This document shows, in pieces, positions 11,103-22,200 of a stretch of 64,000 nucleotides of DNA. Under the pieces are notes generated by a model that was not told the DNA's origin, ran no database searches, and saw only the letters and a program-made list of their open reading frames with translations. The stretch is from Pegea sp. RAD2-039 (Eukaryota; Chordata; Thaliacea; Salpida; Salpidae). The position numbers were made by a program, and so were the translations under genes. The DNA is taken from the NCBI GenBank assembly GCA_034620365.1, contig JAQGEQ010000042.1, positions 40,766-104,765 of the forward strand, read 5' to 3'. How positions within the stretch are numbered: position 1 is the first letter of the stretch; each line of letters starts with the position of its first letter.

Positions 11103-12821
11103 CTAACTATACATGTAACCACAGCAGTTAGAAGAGCCGCACAAACATGGGATGGTTTGAAGTTTGTCGGGTGATTGTCGGATATTTTTTTCATCTGTAA
11201 GTTCAGTGCTTCCAGTTGAATAATTAAAAGTCAGTTCTTCACCAGCCCGGATGTCTTTAGTGGAAAAGAAGGCAATACGCGGTAAGCTACGATCTATTAT
11301 ACCGGTGAAGACACTGTAGACAGAGACGTTTGGATCACAGGAATGGTTGAAAAACCGAGAAATGTTGCCATGAAGCGTGGCATCGATTGTAAGCGGTGTT
11401 GGAGTTTCATAGAAATCAAGATCAAACAGGTAAGTAGAACCCTGACCATAAATTTGAGTTCCTCTCCTATTAGCTTCATCATTACTGATAATTTCACCAA
11501 CATATTCCATGATAAATGAACCGCGTGGAATCGCGTTTGTAGCTTTGACGCCCCATCCGCGATTATCAGAGGTTCGAAACAAGGTAATGTCGTGAATTGG
11601 ACCTTTTTGTACAATTCTGTTCCCACAGGTTTCAGGATCACATTTACATTTGGAATTACATTCGTAAATACCACGATTCTGAATCGTACGTTTAATCCCA
11701 TTTGCGTTGTAAGAAAACATACCTCCGCGAAATATCGGGCAACAATCGATCTTATTGATATCACAGCCACCTATACATTCGCATGACAACAAGATCTCAC
11801 TAGGTGATTGGATATTCAAGGAATTGAAACAGGTTTTGATTACTTTAAAACTCATAGGGGCTATTTCTAAATTTACTTCATTTTCAACTGATACTTTATA
11901 ACTAGCTTCAAGTACAAAGTTGATGTAAGCTGCGACTCGTTTGTTCTCCCATCTCTGTTTCATCTTCATCTTCTCATAACTACTTTCGTATTTAAACTCA
12001 CTCGGAATTGCTTTGTATAATCGAAACAAGCACCCAAAGTCACGTGATACTTGCTGCATACAATCAAACCACGTGATTCGGTTTTTATTCAAATATTTCA
12101 CCAATTGCTTCATGTACTCTGCAAAGAACTGATTTTGGATGCTAACAGAGACAACAGGTTCCATCAATTGCACAACTCGAGCAATTCCAATTAACTTTGC
12201 TTCGAACGAAATATTTCCGCTCCGATAAACTTTCCAATTTCTGATATATTCCACTCTTCTTGTTTTGCTCACAGTTTTACCTACTGCTAATGGCATCACT
12301 GGAAGAGCTGATGATGACATCAATTCACCAGCTGATGGCGTCATTACTTCATCAGCTGATGTCATCATTTCACTAGCTGATGATGACGTCACTTGACTAG
12401 CTGATGATGACGTCACTTGACTAGCTGATGATGACATCACTTGACTAACTGCTGATGACATCATTTGACTACCTGATGATGACGTAACTTGACCAGCTGA
12501 TGATGAGGTCACTTCATTGACTGATAATGTCGTTATATCATTGGTAGCTGATGACGTCATAGTGACATCAGAACTCAATCGAACATTATCATTAGCTGCA
12601 AGTTGAACTAATTGTTGATACGTCATCACAACAGGAACAAAACCATCGTTGACGATTGGTTCGGACTTTTTAGGGGCCCTATGATATCGACGTCTTTTCT
12701 TCTTTAGTGGTTTTTGGGGTTTAATGCTATCAGAGTAAAGTTCTGGGCTAAAACGTTTCGGTTTGCGATGTTTAATGCGCTGAGAATTTCGAAATTTGGG
12801 AATTAAAAATCGATTATCCAT
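11103..12821 (-). CDS. SUV39-type histone H3 lysine-9 methyltransferase, intronless
   Basis: A single open frame of 572 aa from the ATG at 12821. That ATG directly follows TTTTGTCAGG, a possible 5'-UTR splice acceptor. The N-terminus is basic (KKKRRRYHR, about residue 45), probably nuclear-localising. A Ser/Ala-rich tract with 8-aa repeats (SSSASQVT) follows, then a central region without a recognisable fold. The pre-SET cysteine cluster (CECIGGCD...CC, then CNSKCKCDPETCGNR) starts near residue 345. The SET domain shows NRGWGVKA (about 420), YVGEII (about 441), RFFNHSCDPN (about 490) and ELTFNY, and post-SET is CLCGSSNCCGYMY. All SAM-binding and catalytic motifs are present, so activity is likely. 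Family knowledge: H3K9 methylation and heterochromatin. I see no chromodomain, which is unlike vertebrate SUV39H1/2. Confidence 0.92.
   Translation of the reverse strand: MDNRFLIPKFRNSQRIKHRKPKRFSPELYSDSIKPQKPLKKKRRRYHRAPKKSEPIVNDGFVPVVMTYQQLVQLAANDNVRLSSDVTMTSSATNDITTLSVNEVTSSSAGQVTSSSGSQMMSSAVSQVMSSSASQVTSSSASQVTSSSASEMMTSADEVMTPSAGELMSSSALPVMPLAVGKTVSKTRRVEYIRNWKVYRSGNISFEAKLIGIARVVQLMEPVVSVSIQNQFFAEYMKQLVKYLNKNRITWFDCMQQVSRDFGCLFRLYKAIPSEFKYESSYEKMKMKQRWENKRVAAYINFVLEASYKVSVENEVNLEIAPMSFKVIKTCFNSLNIQSPSEILLSCECIGGCDINKIDCCPIFRGGMFSYNANGIKRTIQNRGIYECNSKCKCDPETCGNRIVQKGPIHDITLFRTSDNRGWGVKATNAIPRGSFIMEYVGEIISNDEANRRGTQIYGQGSTYLFDLDFYETPTPLTIDATLHGNISRFFNHSCDPNVSVYSVFTGIIDRSLPRIAFFSTKDIRAGEELTFNYSTGSTELTDEKNIRQSPDKLQTIPCLCGSSNCCGYMYS
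12370..12490 (-). repeat. In-frame 24-bp coding repeat in the SUV39-like gene
   Basis: The unit GATGATGACGTCACTTGACT (plus AGCT), 24 bp, is repeated with little change and then degenerates on both sides. On the coding strand it gives the 8-residue repeat SSSASQVT. Each clean copy contains the palindrome TGACGTCA that is abundant elsewhere in the window. It is a recent in-frame expansion in a disordered linker. Confidence 0.85.
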
Positions 12822-13639
12822 CCTGACAAAATAAAAAATATTTATTAGTTCATCATTAGTTGATGAAGTCAAATGTTTGTTGGTTATTAAATGCTGATTT
12901 AAAATCACAAATTACAAAATGTAAACATAATCAATAAACATTCTGTTTCTAAAAATATAGGAATGGGTGGAATAATATTGTTACAATAAAGTTAAAACTT
13001 ATAAAAGCAAGTTATAAAAGCTTATATACTTATTACTTAAAAAGAATTGTTTAAAAATATTATACTACTTTTAAATATCAATATAAAAATAATGGACTTG
13101 AATAAAATAACTTAACCTATTTATTTTTATAGCTCTCAGGAAAATATAATATGATCAATCTAAACAAATATAGAAACAAGAAACAATAAAATAATCTCTA
13201 AAATATAAATGTTCAAATATAAGTTTACAAAAAATCATAAAAATTTATTTTTATTATTTTTTAATGGTTATCATTTAATTATTAGGTATTTTTATATGAA
13301 AATTCATTTTTAGTCAAATATATAAAGTTATAAACTATCTTAAATTATAAAAGAAAGGTACTAACAAATATTTAAACAATTTTTCAATATTTAAATCTTA
13401 ATAACTTTTAAAAAATACTTTAAAAATAATGTATCATTTCAAAATAAAAAAAAAGTTAATAATAACAAAGTTTTAACTTTAAGTTTGAATTATTCTAAAT
13501 AATCATCAAACATGGAAAGAAATTGAATGAACAATTGAAAGACCAATTTGCAAAAACTATAACCAAAGCCAACATAGTTCGCGGGAAGCCCGAATGACTT
13601 ATACTATATGAAGAATATTTTGACTTATTTACAAAAATA
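12822..13639. other. Upstream region of the SUV39-like gene, AT-rich
   Basis: Very AT-rich. Presumably the promoter and 5' UTR of the minus-strand SUV39-like gene. No distinct motif recognised and no other gene seen. Confidence 0.4.
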
Positions 13640-14245
13640 CCAAGGTTTATATATTTATTTCAATAAATGCCAAGGAGGGTGCCTGAAGAGAGTACCTCTT
13701 GCTAACACACATTTTCACAAATAATATATATTAAGTTAGAAATGTAGAAAACAAAAGATGTAACACATGACATTTCAGTAGTTCTCAAAGCATATAACCA
13801 ATGAACAATTACATAGAATGTTAATAATATAAAAAAGGGAAAAAATCAGAGTTTAGGAATAACAATGTTGGCAATATTATAACGGTTCAATATTGAACAA
13901 CATGAGTGATTCTGATATGACAATGTCTGACTGATGGCAGCTGGTTTCAAGTACTAATTGTGCAGTATGAGAAAAAATTCAATCTGATTAATGTACCGGG
14001 TGATATGGGCTTATTAAGATGTAATGTGTGCCGTCTAACTTGATATAACTTGAGGAAAGGACTAACGGAAAAGAAATCATCGAATTTAAGGTCAATCAAA
14101 TTGTGGTTAATTTAAAAAATAAGAATTAAGTTGTACTTGATCCGTCAAATTTCCAAAGTATCTAAATTTAAGAAGCTAAGACGATGTTTATAACTATCGT
14201 ATTTAATATTAAGTTTCCTGCATACCAATCTCATAAATATTTAAT
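13640..14245 (-). mobile_element. Non-LTR retrotransposon 3' end (family A, copy 3)
   Basis: Reverse-strand copy of the LINE end at 1-835. The conserved terminus (CATTTATTGAAATAAA on the minus strand) is at about 13660. It is followed upstream by the 3' UTR and the C-terminal RT frame (remains of TWNQLP and LYQVRR-like segments), with frameshifts. The copy is truncated near 14245. Confidence 0.75.
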
Positions 14246-14549
14246 AAGTAAACTAAATTTAAATCGATAAGTGGAAAAAATTTTTAATAAGATAAAAACA
14301 TCAATAAAAATAAATACTAAATTTCATCGCAATAAGTTTATTTTGGGAAAAAATTTCAACAACTTTTTATAAAAAATGTTGGATTTGCTAAAATAAGAGC
14401 AAAATAAGAGCTTGAAGCAAAGCTGAGGGAAATAATGACAACAAAATGAATGCACCCACCCAAAGGCGGATGTTGACAGTTTCTACATAAAAAGAGTTAC
14501 TAATTGAGTTACTAAACATAGAAGACGCGTGCAAAACAAGGACGATTAG

Positions 14550-14960
14550 CTTGAACACTTACTTGAAATCATATTCAGACTGGATTATAAGTTTGGTTCA
14601 TAAGCAGGAATCAAGTTAAAAGAAATACTATACCACAAAGCAAAGTAATGAGATTATAAAAAAAATGAAACTGCTAAAAGCTATTAAAAAAGTAACAAGA
14701 CATCAGTAAGGCTTTCTAAAGACGAAAAAGAGAAATTGCAAATTATATATTTAACAAGCTCTGAGTGAACGCTTAAAGGCAAAACCATTTCATGGCAAAT
14801 TCATAAAAGCGAAAGTATCAAAAACTATTCAAGATGACTCATACAGAATGTGTAAAATTAAAGCAGAAACAGTCGACCATACCATATCAAGGTGTTCGAT
14901 AATAGTAGGAACAGAATACTTTCAATGCCATACAAAAATAGCAGCTATGTACTTATTATA
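14550..14960 (+). mobile_element. Decayed LINE fragment (family B, C-terminal zinc-knuckle part)
   Basis: Broken frames read MANS-like, then a recognisable run YRMCKIKAETVDHTISRCS...GTEYFQCHTKIAA. This corresponds to the CRMCGEKxETIxHIVSxC...LAQxEYxxRHDxVA segment common in the C-terminal region of certain LINE polyproteins. No intact frame remains. The fragment at 27200-27680 looks like the part that normally follows this one in the same kind of protein. Confidence 0.55.
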
Positions 14961-16244
14961 AATTATAAAAAATTGATAACCAGATAATACAACTGTAAAA
15001 AAATGGTTATAAACTAATTAGAAAATAATTTATTAGATCTAAAAGCCTATGTAATATAGAGGACAATAAGACGAATGTTTTTAGTTAACTGCTTTTTTTA
15101 ACAGATTTAATGCTAAATCATATTATTGCAACGAATGTCTTGAAAAGCAAAAATGAATAACTTCTTTAGGATCTTTTTAGGTATATCAGAAGTTTTTTGA
15201 TCTGATTTATTGAAACTTTTATCACGACTAACTTTGCTACTTGTCTTCCAGGTAATAAGTCTAATCACACTAATGATGAGATTGCTTTATAAACTTTCAA
15301 TGTAAATATAGAACTTTAAATTTATGTTTTTCTAGTCTGTCTGATCGACAATTTAACACTTTGCTTAAAAATGTGAAAACATAAATACAATTTAAACACA
15401 CCAGTAAAGTTTTCTGATATTTAACTGTTAGTTTTTTATGACTTTTTTTTCGTTTCTATATCTTTATCCAACCTTTTAGTTCTTTAATTTTTAACCTATT
15501 TTCAATCATTTTTTTTTTTAATATTGTTCTTGTAGTGATTTAAACAAACATTTTCTTGTTTCAACTTCAAAAAATATTCAACTCATCAATTTGAGATTGT
15601 ATATGAATATTTTTACTTAACCTCAAATATTTTTGGAAAATATTATTCTTAATACAGAGCAAATAAAAATGAAATGAAAATTTATAAGAGATTCTATGAA
15701 TCTGATGCGTGATGAATCCAACCAATTTGTCTATATTTTTCTAAGACCTTTTCTAAAATACGAATTTTTCTACAGTAGAAATATTTTGTAAATTAATTAT
15801 TTTGATTAAAATCTTTATAAAGTTTTATTTTAAAACTTTTAGTAATATTTTTCAACCCACAAATTAAATAAGTTTGCAAAAGTACTTTAGAGCATTATCT
15901 CATTTCATGAGTTAAATTTAGAGGTTTCTTTTTCAAGAAGCTTTTTTAAGAAGTTGTAAAAAGATCAATAAATCATCTATGATCAATAAAATATAGATGA
16001 GATCTTCTGGATCCAAACGAGTCGGCAGCTTAGAAATAGGAGAATAAGAAACGTGTTTGGAAGTTTATTTGATTTAACAATCTAAACTTTTTTGAACTTT
16101 GACCTCGTTCACTCACTAAAACCCATTTCATTGAAATCTATTTTATTTTCAAGCAAAGTTTTGAAGTAGGTAGAAGTGACGTCAGTCCCACAAGATCCTA
16201 CGTCATCACTCATTTAATTATGACGTCATAAGACAGCTCGGTTT
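14961..16244. other. AT-rich spacer and PDLIM-like 3' flank
   Basis: Mostly AT-rich with no gene seen. The last 110 bp hold two TGACGTCA palindromes (16177 and 16221). An AATAAA on the minus strand at about 16142 would suit as poly(A) signal for the neighbouring PDLIM-like gene. Confidence 0.4.
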
Positions 16245-19200
16245 TCAACGTGCTTCTCGATCAACCATTGAAGAGAGGATTTTGAAGCTTCGCGATTGCG
16301 TTGATTTTGGCTTTGCGCGGTTTTGTCGATGAACCTCGCGATAAACAGCGGAATCAGGATCGATTCCAGATCCCGAATAATAGTTTTCAGCTCTGTAAAA
16401 AATTAAATGAAATTATTTTGAAAATTGACAATTTTGTTTTCTAGAATCTTATCTGAACTTGGATCAAAAGTTGAAAAAAATAATTTCACAATTTTTTTAA
16501 TAAAACTTTAAAAAAATGATTTAAATTAAAATAAAGAACTTTTACCATTCAAGCTGTCTCCCCAAATATTATTATAGCATTATATATATATTAAAACACA
16601 AAAGCAGAAATTAGTAAAACTGATTTAGTACCAGTAGCTACAAACTAAATTAAGAATAAGTATTGAAGCCACAAAAGATCAAATCATTTCTAATTTTATC
16701 TCGATTTTACTTTAGGCTTTATTTTATGTCTTAATTGAAAAATAAATAAATAGTTTCTGTAATTCATTCAGTTTTCATCTGAAATAGGTTTTGAAAACTA
16801 GATATTTTTGACAATAAATTTAATTTTTTTTCAAATAATAAATCAATCAGATTAACCCTTTATAGTTTCTAATTTTAAAACTACATATAATACTAATACA
16901 AAAGATGCCAAATTTTGTTTTTTAGTCAAACTTTTTAAAGCTTTTTAATGAAAATAATATAATCAGTTAAGTGCTTATTGCAAAGTACTAAATGAAAGAC
17001 TGAAAAACAATTAGTTTTGTTATTAGAAGTAACCTATTATCTAATTGAGCATTACTCTATCTGATTTCAACTACTGAGTTAGAAAACAATAAAAGGGTAA
17101 AACAACTGATCACAGACAATAGAAATATCTCTCATCTATTAATAGTTTAATTACTTTTAGTTTTCCTAGTAAAAAATAAATTCTAGACTTTCATTTGAAA
17201 TTAGCTTCCATCAGAATTTTTTTGCTAAAATACACCATTAGAAAATAAAAAATTTAAGGTTTACAAAAAATTTTAGTAGCTCGATATTTTCTTTAGTTTT
17301 ACAAAGTTTTACTTTAATCTTACGTTAACTTGTAAAAACTCTTCGACCAACAACATCAAGTCAATAATAACTTGTCTTACAAACAAATCTTGTGTTTGGT
17401 TGTTGAAGGTGCTGAAGACTCGCTTGCTTCTAGCACCTTGACTTGTAAAAACTCCTCGACCACCAACATCAAGTCAATAATAACTTGTCTTACAAACAAA
17501 TCTTGTGTTTGGTTGTTGAAGGTGCTGAAGACTCGCTTGCTTCTAGCACCTTGACTTGTAAAAACTCCTCGACCAACAACACCAAGTCAATAATAACTTG
17601 TCTTACAAACAAATCTTGTGTTTGGTTGTTGAAGGTGCTGAAGACTCGCTTGCTTCTAGCACCTTGACTTGTAAAAACTCCTCGACCACCAACATCAAGT
17701 CAATAATAACTTGTCTTACAAACAAATCTTGTGTTTGGTTGTTGAAGGTGCTGAAGACTCGCTTGCTTCTAGCACCTTGACTTGTAAAAACTCCTCTACC
17801 ACCAACACCAAGTCAATAATAACTTCTCTTACAAACAAATCTTGTGTTTGGTGATTGAAGGTGCCGAAGACTCACTTGCTTCTAGCACCTTGACTTGTAA
17901 AAACTCCTCGACCAACAACACCAAGTCAATAATAACTTGTCTTACAAACAAATCTTGTGTTTGGTTGTTGAAGGTGCTGAAGACTCGCTTGCTTCTAGCA
18001 CCTTGACTTGTAAAAACTCCTCGACCAACAACACCAAGTCAATAATAACTTGTCTTACAAACAAATCTTGTGTTTGGTTGTTGAAGGTGCTGAAGACTCG
18101 CTTGCTTCTAGCACCTTGACTTGTAAAAACTCCTCGACCACCAACATCAAGTCAATAATAACTTGTCTTACAAACAAATCTTGTGTTTGGTTGTTGAAGG
18201 TGCTGAAGACTCGCTTGCTTCTAGCACCTTGACTTGTAAAAACTCCTCGACCACAACACCAAGTCAATAATAACTTGTCTTACAAACAAATCTTATGTTT
18301 GGTGATTGAAGGTGCCGAAGACTCACTTGCTTCTAGCACCTTGACTTCAAAAAACTCCTCGACCAACAACATTAAGTCAATAATAGCTTGTCTTACAAAC
18401 ACATTTTGTGATTGGTGGTTGAAGGTGCTGAAGACTCAATTGCTTCTAGCACCTTGACTTGTAAAAACTCCTCGACTAACAACACCAAGTCAATAATAGC
18501 TTGTCTTACAAACAAATTTTGTGCTTGGTGGTTGAAAGTGCTGAAGACTCACTTACTTCACCTCGTCTGATTGATTGTTCAAAAATCATTTTACCAGTCA
18601 TTAAAAATGTCGCAATTTGAAATAAATCAGTGAAATTATTTCGGATACTTTTGTATATAAAATATGTAAAAAAGTGTCTTAGCTGTTTTGAAGTTAAGAA
18701 CGTAACAAAATATAACATAAGTTTTTGTGTAAGTTGATCATCTACCAAATTATGGAATCTTTAAAAATGAATAAATGAACAAACCCAGGAAAAGAGATGC
18801 CCATTGAATATGCTTGTGCTTGTACACTGTCTAATATATTATCATCAGAATACATTCCCATCGGTGTGTTGTATTGGGCGTGAACCACTGTAGATTTTCC
18901 TGGTCCTTCCATCTGTTAGGCAGAAAATTCAAAGATAAAAAAAAATAAAATCATAATAAAAGTAAAAATTGTTGATTCGTTGAAATAGAGATTTAAACCA
19001 TTTGCTAAAGTTCATAAAAGTACAATTTTGAAGATTATAAATAATAAAGAAGATTTGATCAAGGTTATCAGATAGAGATGTTTTGATTAAAATGATCTGA
19101 TGAAGATGACTTCGAAAAATATATCACTTAATAACAGCATTGGTGTGCTGATAATTTCACCAACCTGTACTCGAAGATGAGGAGGAATAGTTCCTTCTCT

Positions 19201-22200
19201 AACCATTGATGCTGCTGCAAAAAACGCTGGAAGCCCAAAAGAGCGATTGTTCAAATTATCCGCATCAATAGTCCACCTCTCACCGCCCTGAACGTTCATA
19301 GCTCCCTAAAATTTGTGATTTGTTATTAAGATTCGATTCAAAGTTTAATTCCGATTTGTTTGATTTTAAATACTAAATTTCTTCAGCAGTTCTCTTAGAA
19401 ATTTGATTTCAAACAATTTAAACCTGAACTGCTCCGGGTCGGTTCTTAGAAGTTTGTTTTCCTCCGACAAATCCTTGAGCTGAACTAAAAAATTGTTTTA
19501 ACTTTTAAATAGGAAATTTGAGAATTATAAAACAGATTTAATTAATTCAGAATTATCTAAACTTGTTCAACTTACTTTGCACCTCCAGTAAAACCCTGTT
19601 GAATAAATATCAGATATTTAAATAACTAGATGAATGTTTAATAAATTCAACTATAATTATGTTATTTAAGTTGTAATTAAACTAAAACTTTCTAATTTTA
19701 AATATTTATCTTTTCTTATTTTTGTTCCGAATTCACAAAGCCCTGAACAAGTATTGAATTTTAGAAAAATAAAACATATTTTCTCTAAACTCTTTTATGA
19801 AAATATGATAAAGTACAACCCAATCAACCCAGGTTTTAAGCAATTAACTTATTGCAGTGATTATTTCAAAACATAATAAAACTAGTAAACTTATATCAAT
19901 AAAGTTAAATTCAAAAGTATAAAAACTTATTTGTAAAATTCTGTAGTTAATATCCTATTTGATTATGTATAAATTAATCGTAAGAAAAATTATTTGCTTT
20001 ATGTCAAATGAATATGTTGAACTTGTAAAAAAGTGTAAAAAAGTTAAATAAAAGGTTAAAGTATTACTTATTAACAGGTATTTTATTATACTTAATCATT
20101 AACTGAATATTAACTCGAATGATTTAAATTACGGAACAGTTCGACTAATTTTAATTTGGTAATATAAAAAGTTCATGATAAATGATTTAAAGCAAAATAC
20201 TGGCAACTTTTTCAAACAATTTTTATCATTTAAGAAACCCTGATAAACATAAACTCAATTTTGTTTATTGTAATTATAAGATTTCAAAAATGACTACAGG
20301 TTAGTTGATTATAATATTAATAATTTGAATAATTCTAAGAAATTTTTTGAATACTAGTGCATATGTAAAATATATCTTTTGATAAAAGTGAAAAGTTGAA
20401 AAATTCATTCAGTAAAGATCTCTTCAAATATATTAACAATGAATTGTAAATAAAAGTATTGCAAACAAAGGCAAAACCTCAAATGTAAAATCTTTTCGAA
20501 AACTTTATTTATAAAAATATCATCATGAAATTTGATTCAAGCAATTATTAAAAAACTAATTTTTTAAATAATATAATGATATATAATAAAAATCAACTTG
20601 TTAAAATGGTTATTTGAAAACTAAAATTTACAAAATGAAAAATAGTTTAATCAAAAATTAAAAGCCAGAACAATAGTTTTTAACAAATCAATTTCTTATA
20701 AACACAGTTTCTCAATTACGTGTTTTTACAGAAATTTCATTTTTATGTAGATAAAAATATTTTTTTGAAAATTTGACAGAGTAAACAATATATTGTATAA
20801 GCTGTTTAAACTGAAATTGAATAAATATGACATAGAACTACAAAAACAAAAAACAGCTTATAATGTTCATGTAATAAAGTAAAAAATCTTTCCATCCATT
20901 TTTAAAGATATATTTTGATTAAAATCCTTTCATATTATTCTTAAAGTTTTGGCATAAAATGAAACTTTGATAAAAAAAATGTCAGATAAAGTTTTTGAAT
21001 TTTTAAACAGATTTTATAGAATATTCCTTCAGAAGAAATAGCTTATTTATTAAAAACAGTTTTGTTTATAAAATATCCAAACAAACTAAATTTGCAAAAG
21101 AATAAGAATTTTTTCATCTTACAACAAAACTTTTTGATATAATAATATCTCAAGTTTTGATGATTCAGTAGAAAGTAGATTTCAAAACTTTTATCGAAAA
21201 GTTATTTCAAAGAGAAAGATTTCAATGACTAATCAAAATAACAAATTTATATTTGTCAAAACATTTGTCAAAAATTGTAAATGTTTATTTCAGACTTTTA
21301 TGAGAAAGCCAACAAAATGAAGATTAAATAAACATAAAAGTTTTTAAACTGAAATATATAATAAAAATAGAATCTAAAATTAAAGTTAAAAAACTATTAA
21401 AAAAGAAAGAAATTATTACAGAAAAGAAAATTTGCAAAATAGTTAGATGTTATTTAAGCATTGTATTACAAAAGTTAAGTTTGAAAAATAGCATAAGAGC
21501 AATTTTGATTAATAATAATAATATGAAACAAAATAACTAACAACAACTTTACAACAAAATTATCTTGTTATCAGCAACTTTTTCAAACTTGATCAAAATC
21601 AAATTAGATGATGTAAATTTGCAAGTAATTAACCAAAAGCATAACAATCTTTTTGGGGGAACACTTAGTGGTTGTTACTATTGAATTACTTATAAAGTTT
21701 AGAAAAAAAATATTTCAAAAACTATTTGCCAAACGAGAATAAACTTGAAAATAAGTTGTTTTCACAAGAGGAACAACTTTCTAAATTGATATTTATTCTA
21801 ATCAGTCACGTGATTTACTAAATCATAGATACGTAAGTGCTTTAAACTATCATAGTTTGTAGATAATTAGAAGCTACAATCTCCAACTAAATATTCTTCT
21901 TATCTGCTTTTAAACTTAATGTCTTCAACACAACAGCTTTATTAAAAGTTTTCTTTCAAAAAGTTGATTTTCTATAAAATAATTTTGCATTTCATAATAC
22001 AAAATGTGTTTAATAAATAAAAATTCCCTTTTCTAATATAATGAAGTCACGATTAATCTCTCCTTAACAAGCACGATAGATTTGTGACGTCATTTGCGAC
22101 ATCTAAAACTATTTTTATATTTTAACATTCATTTTTCGAAATGAAATTTTTTTGTCGAACATTAACATTGAGCAGTGACGTCACTTCCGGCTCATCACAA

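Noticed and set aside
12822..12908. Extending the SUV39-like protein 29 codons upstream
   Set aside because: The upstream frame lacks an ATG start and contains an AT-rich tract ending in a splice-acceptor-like TTTTGTCAG just before the ATG at 12821.
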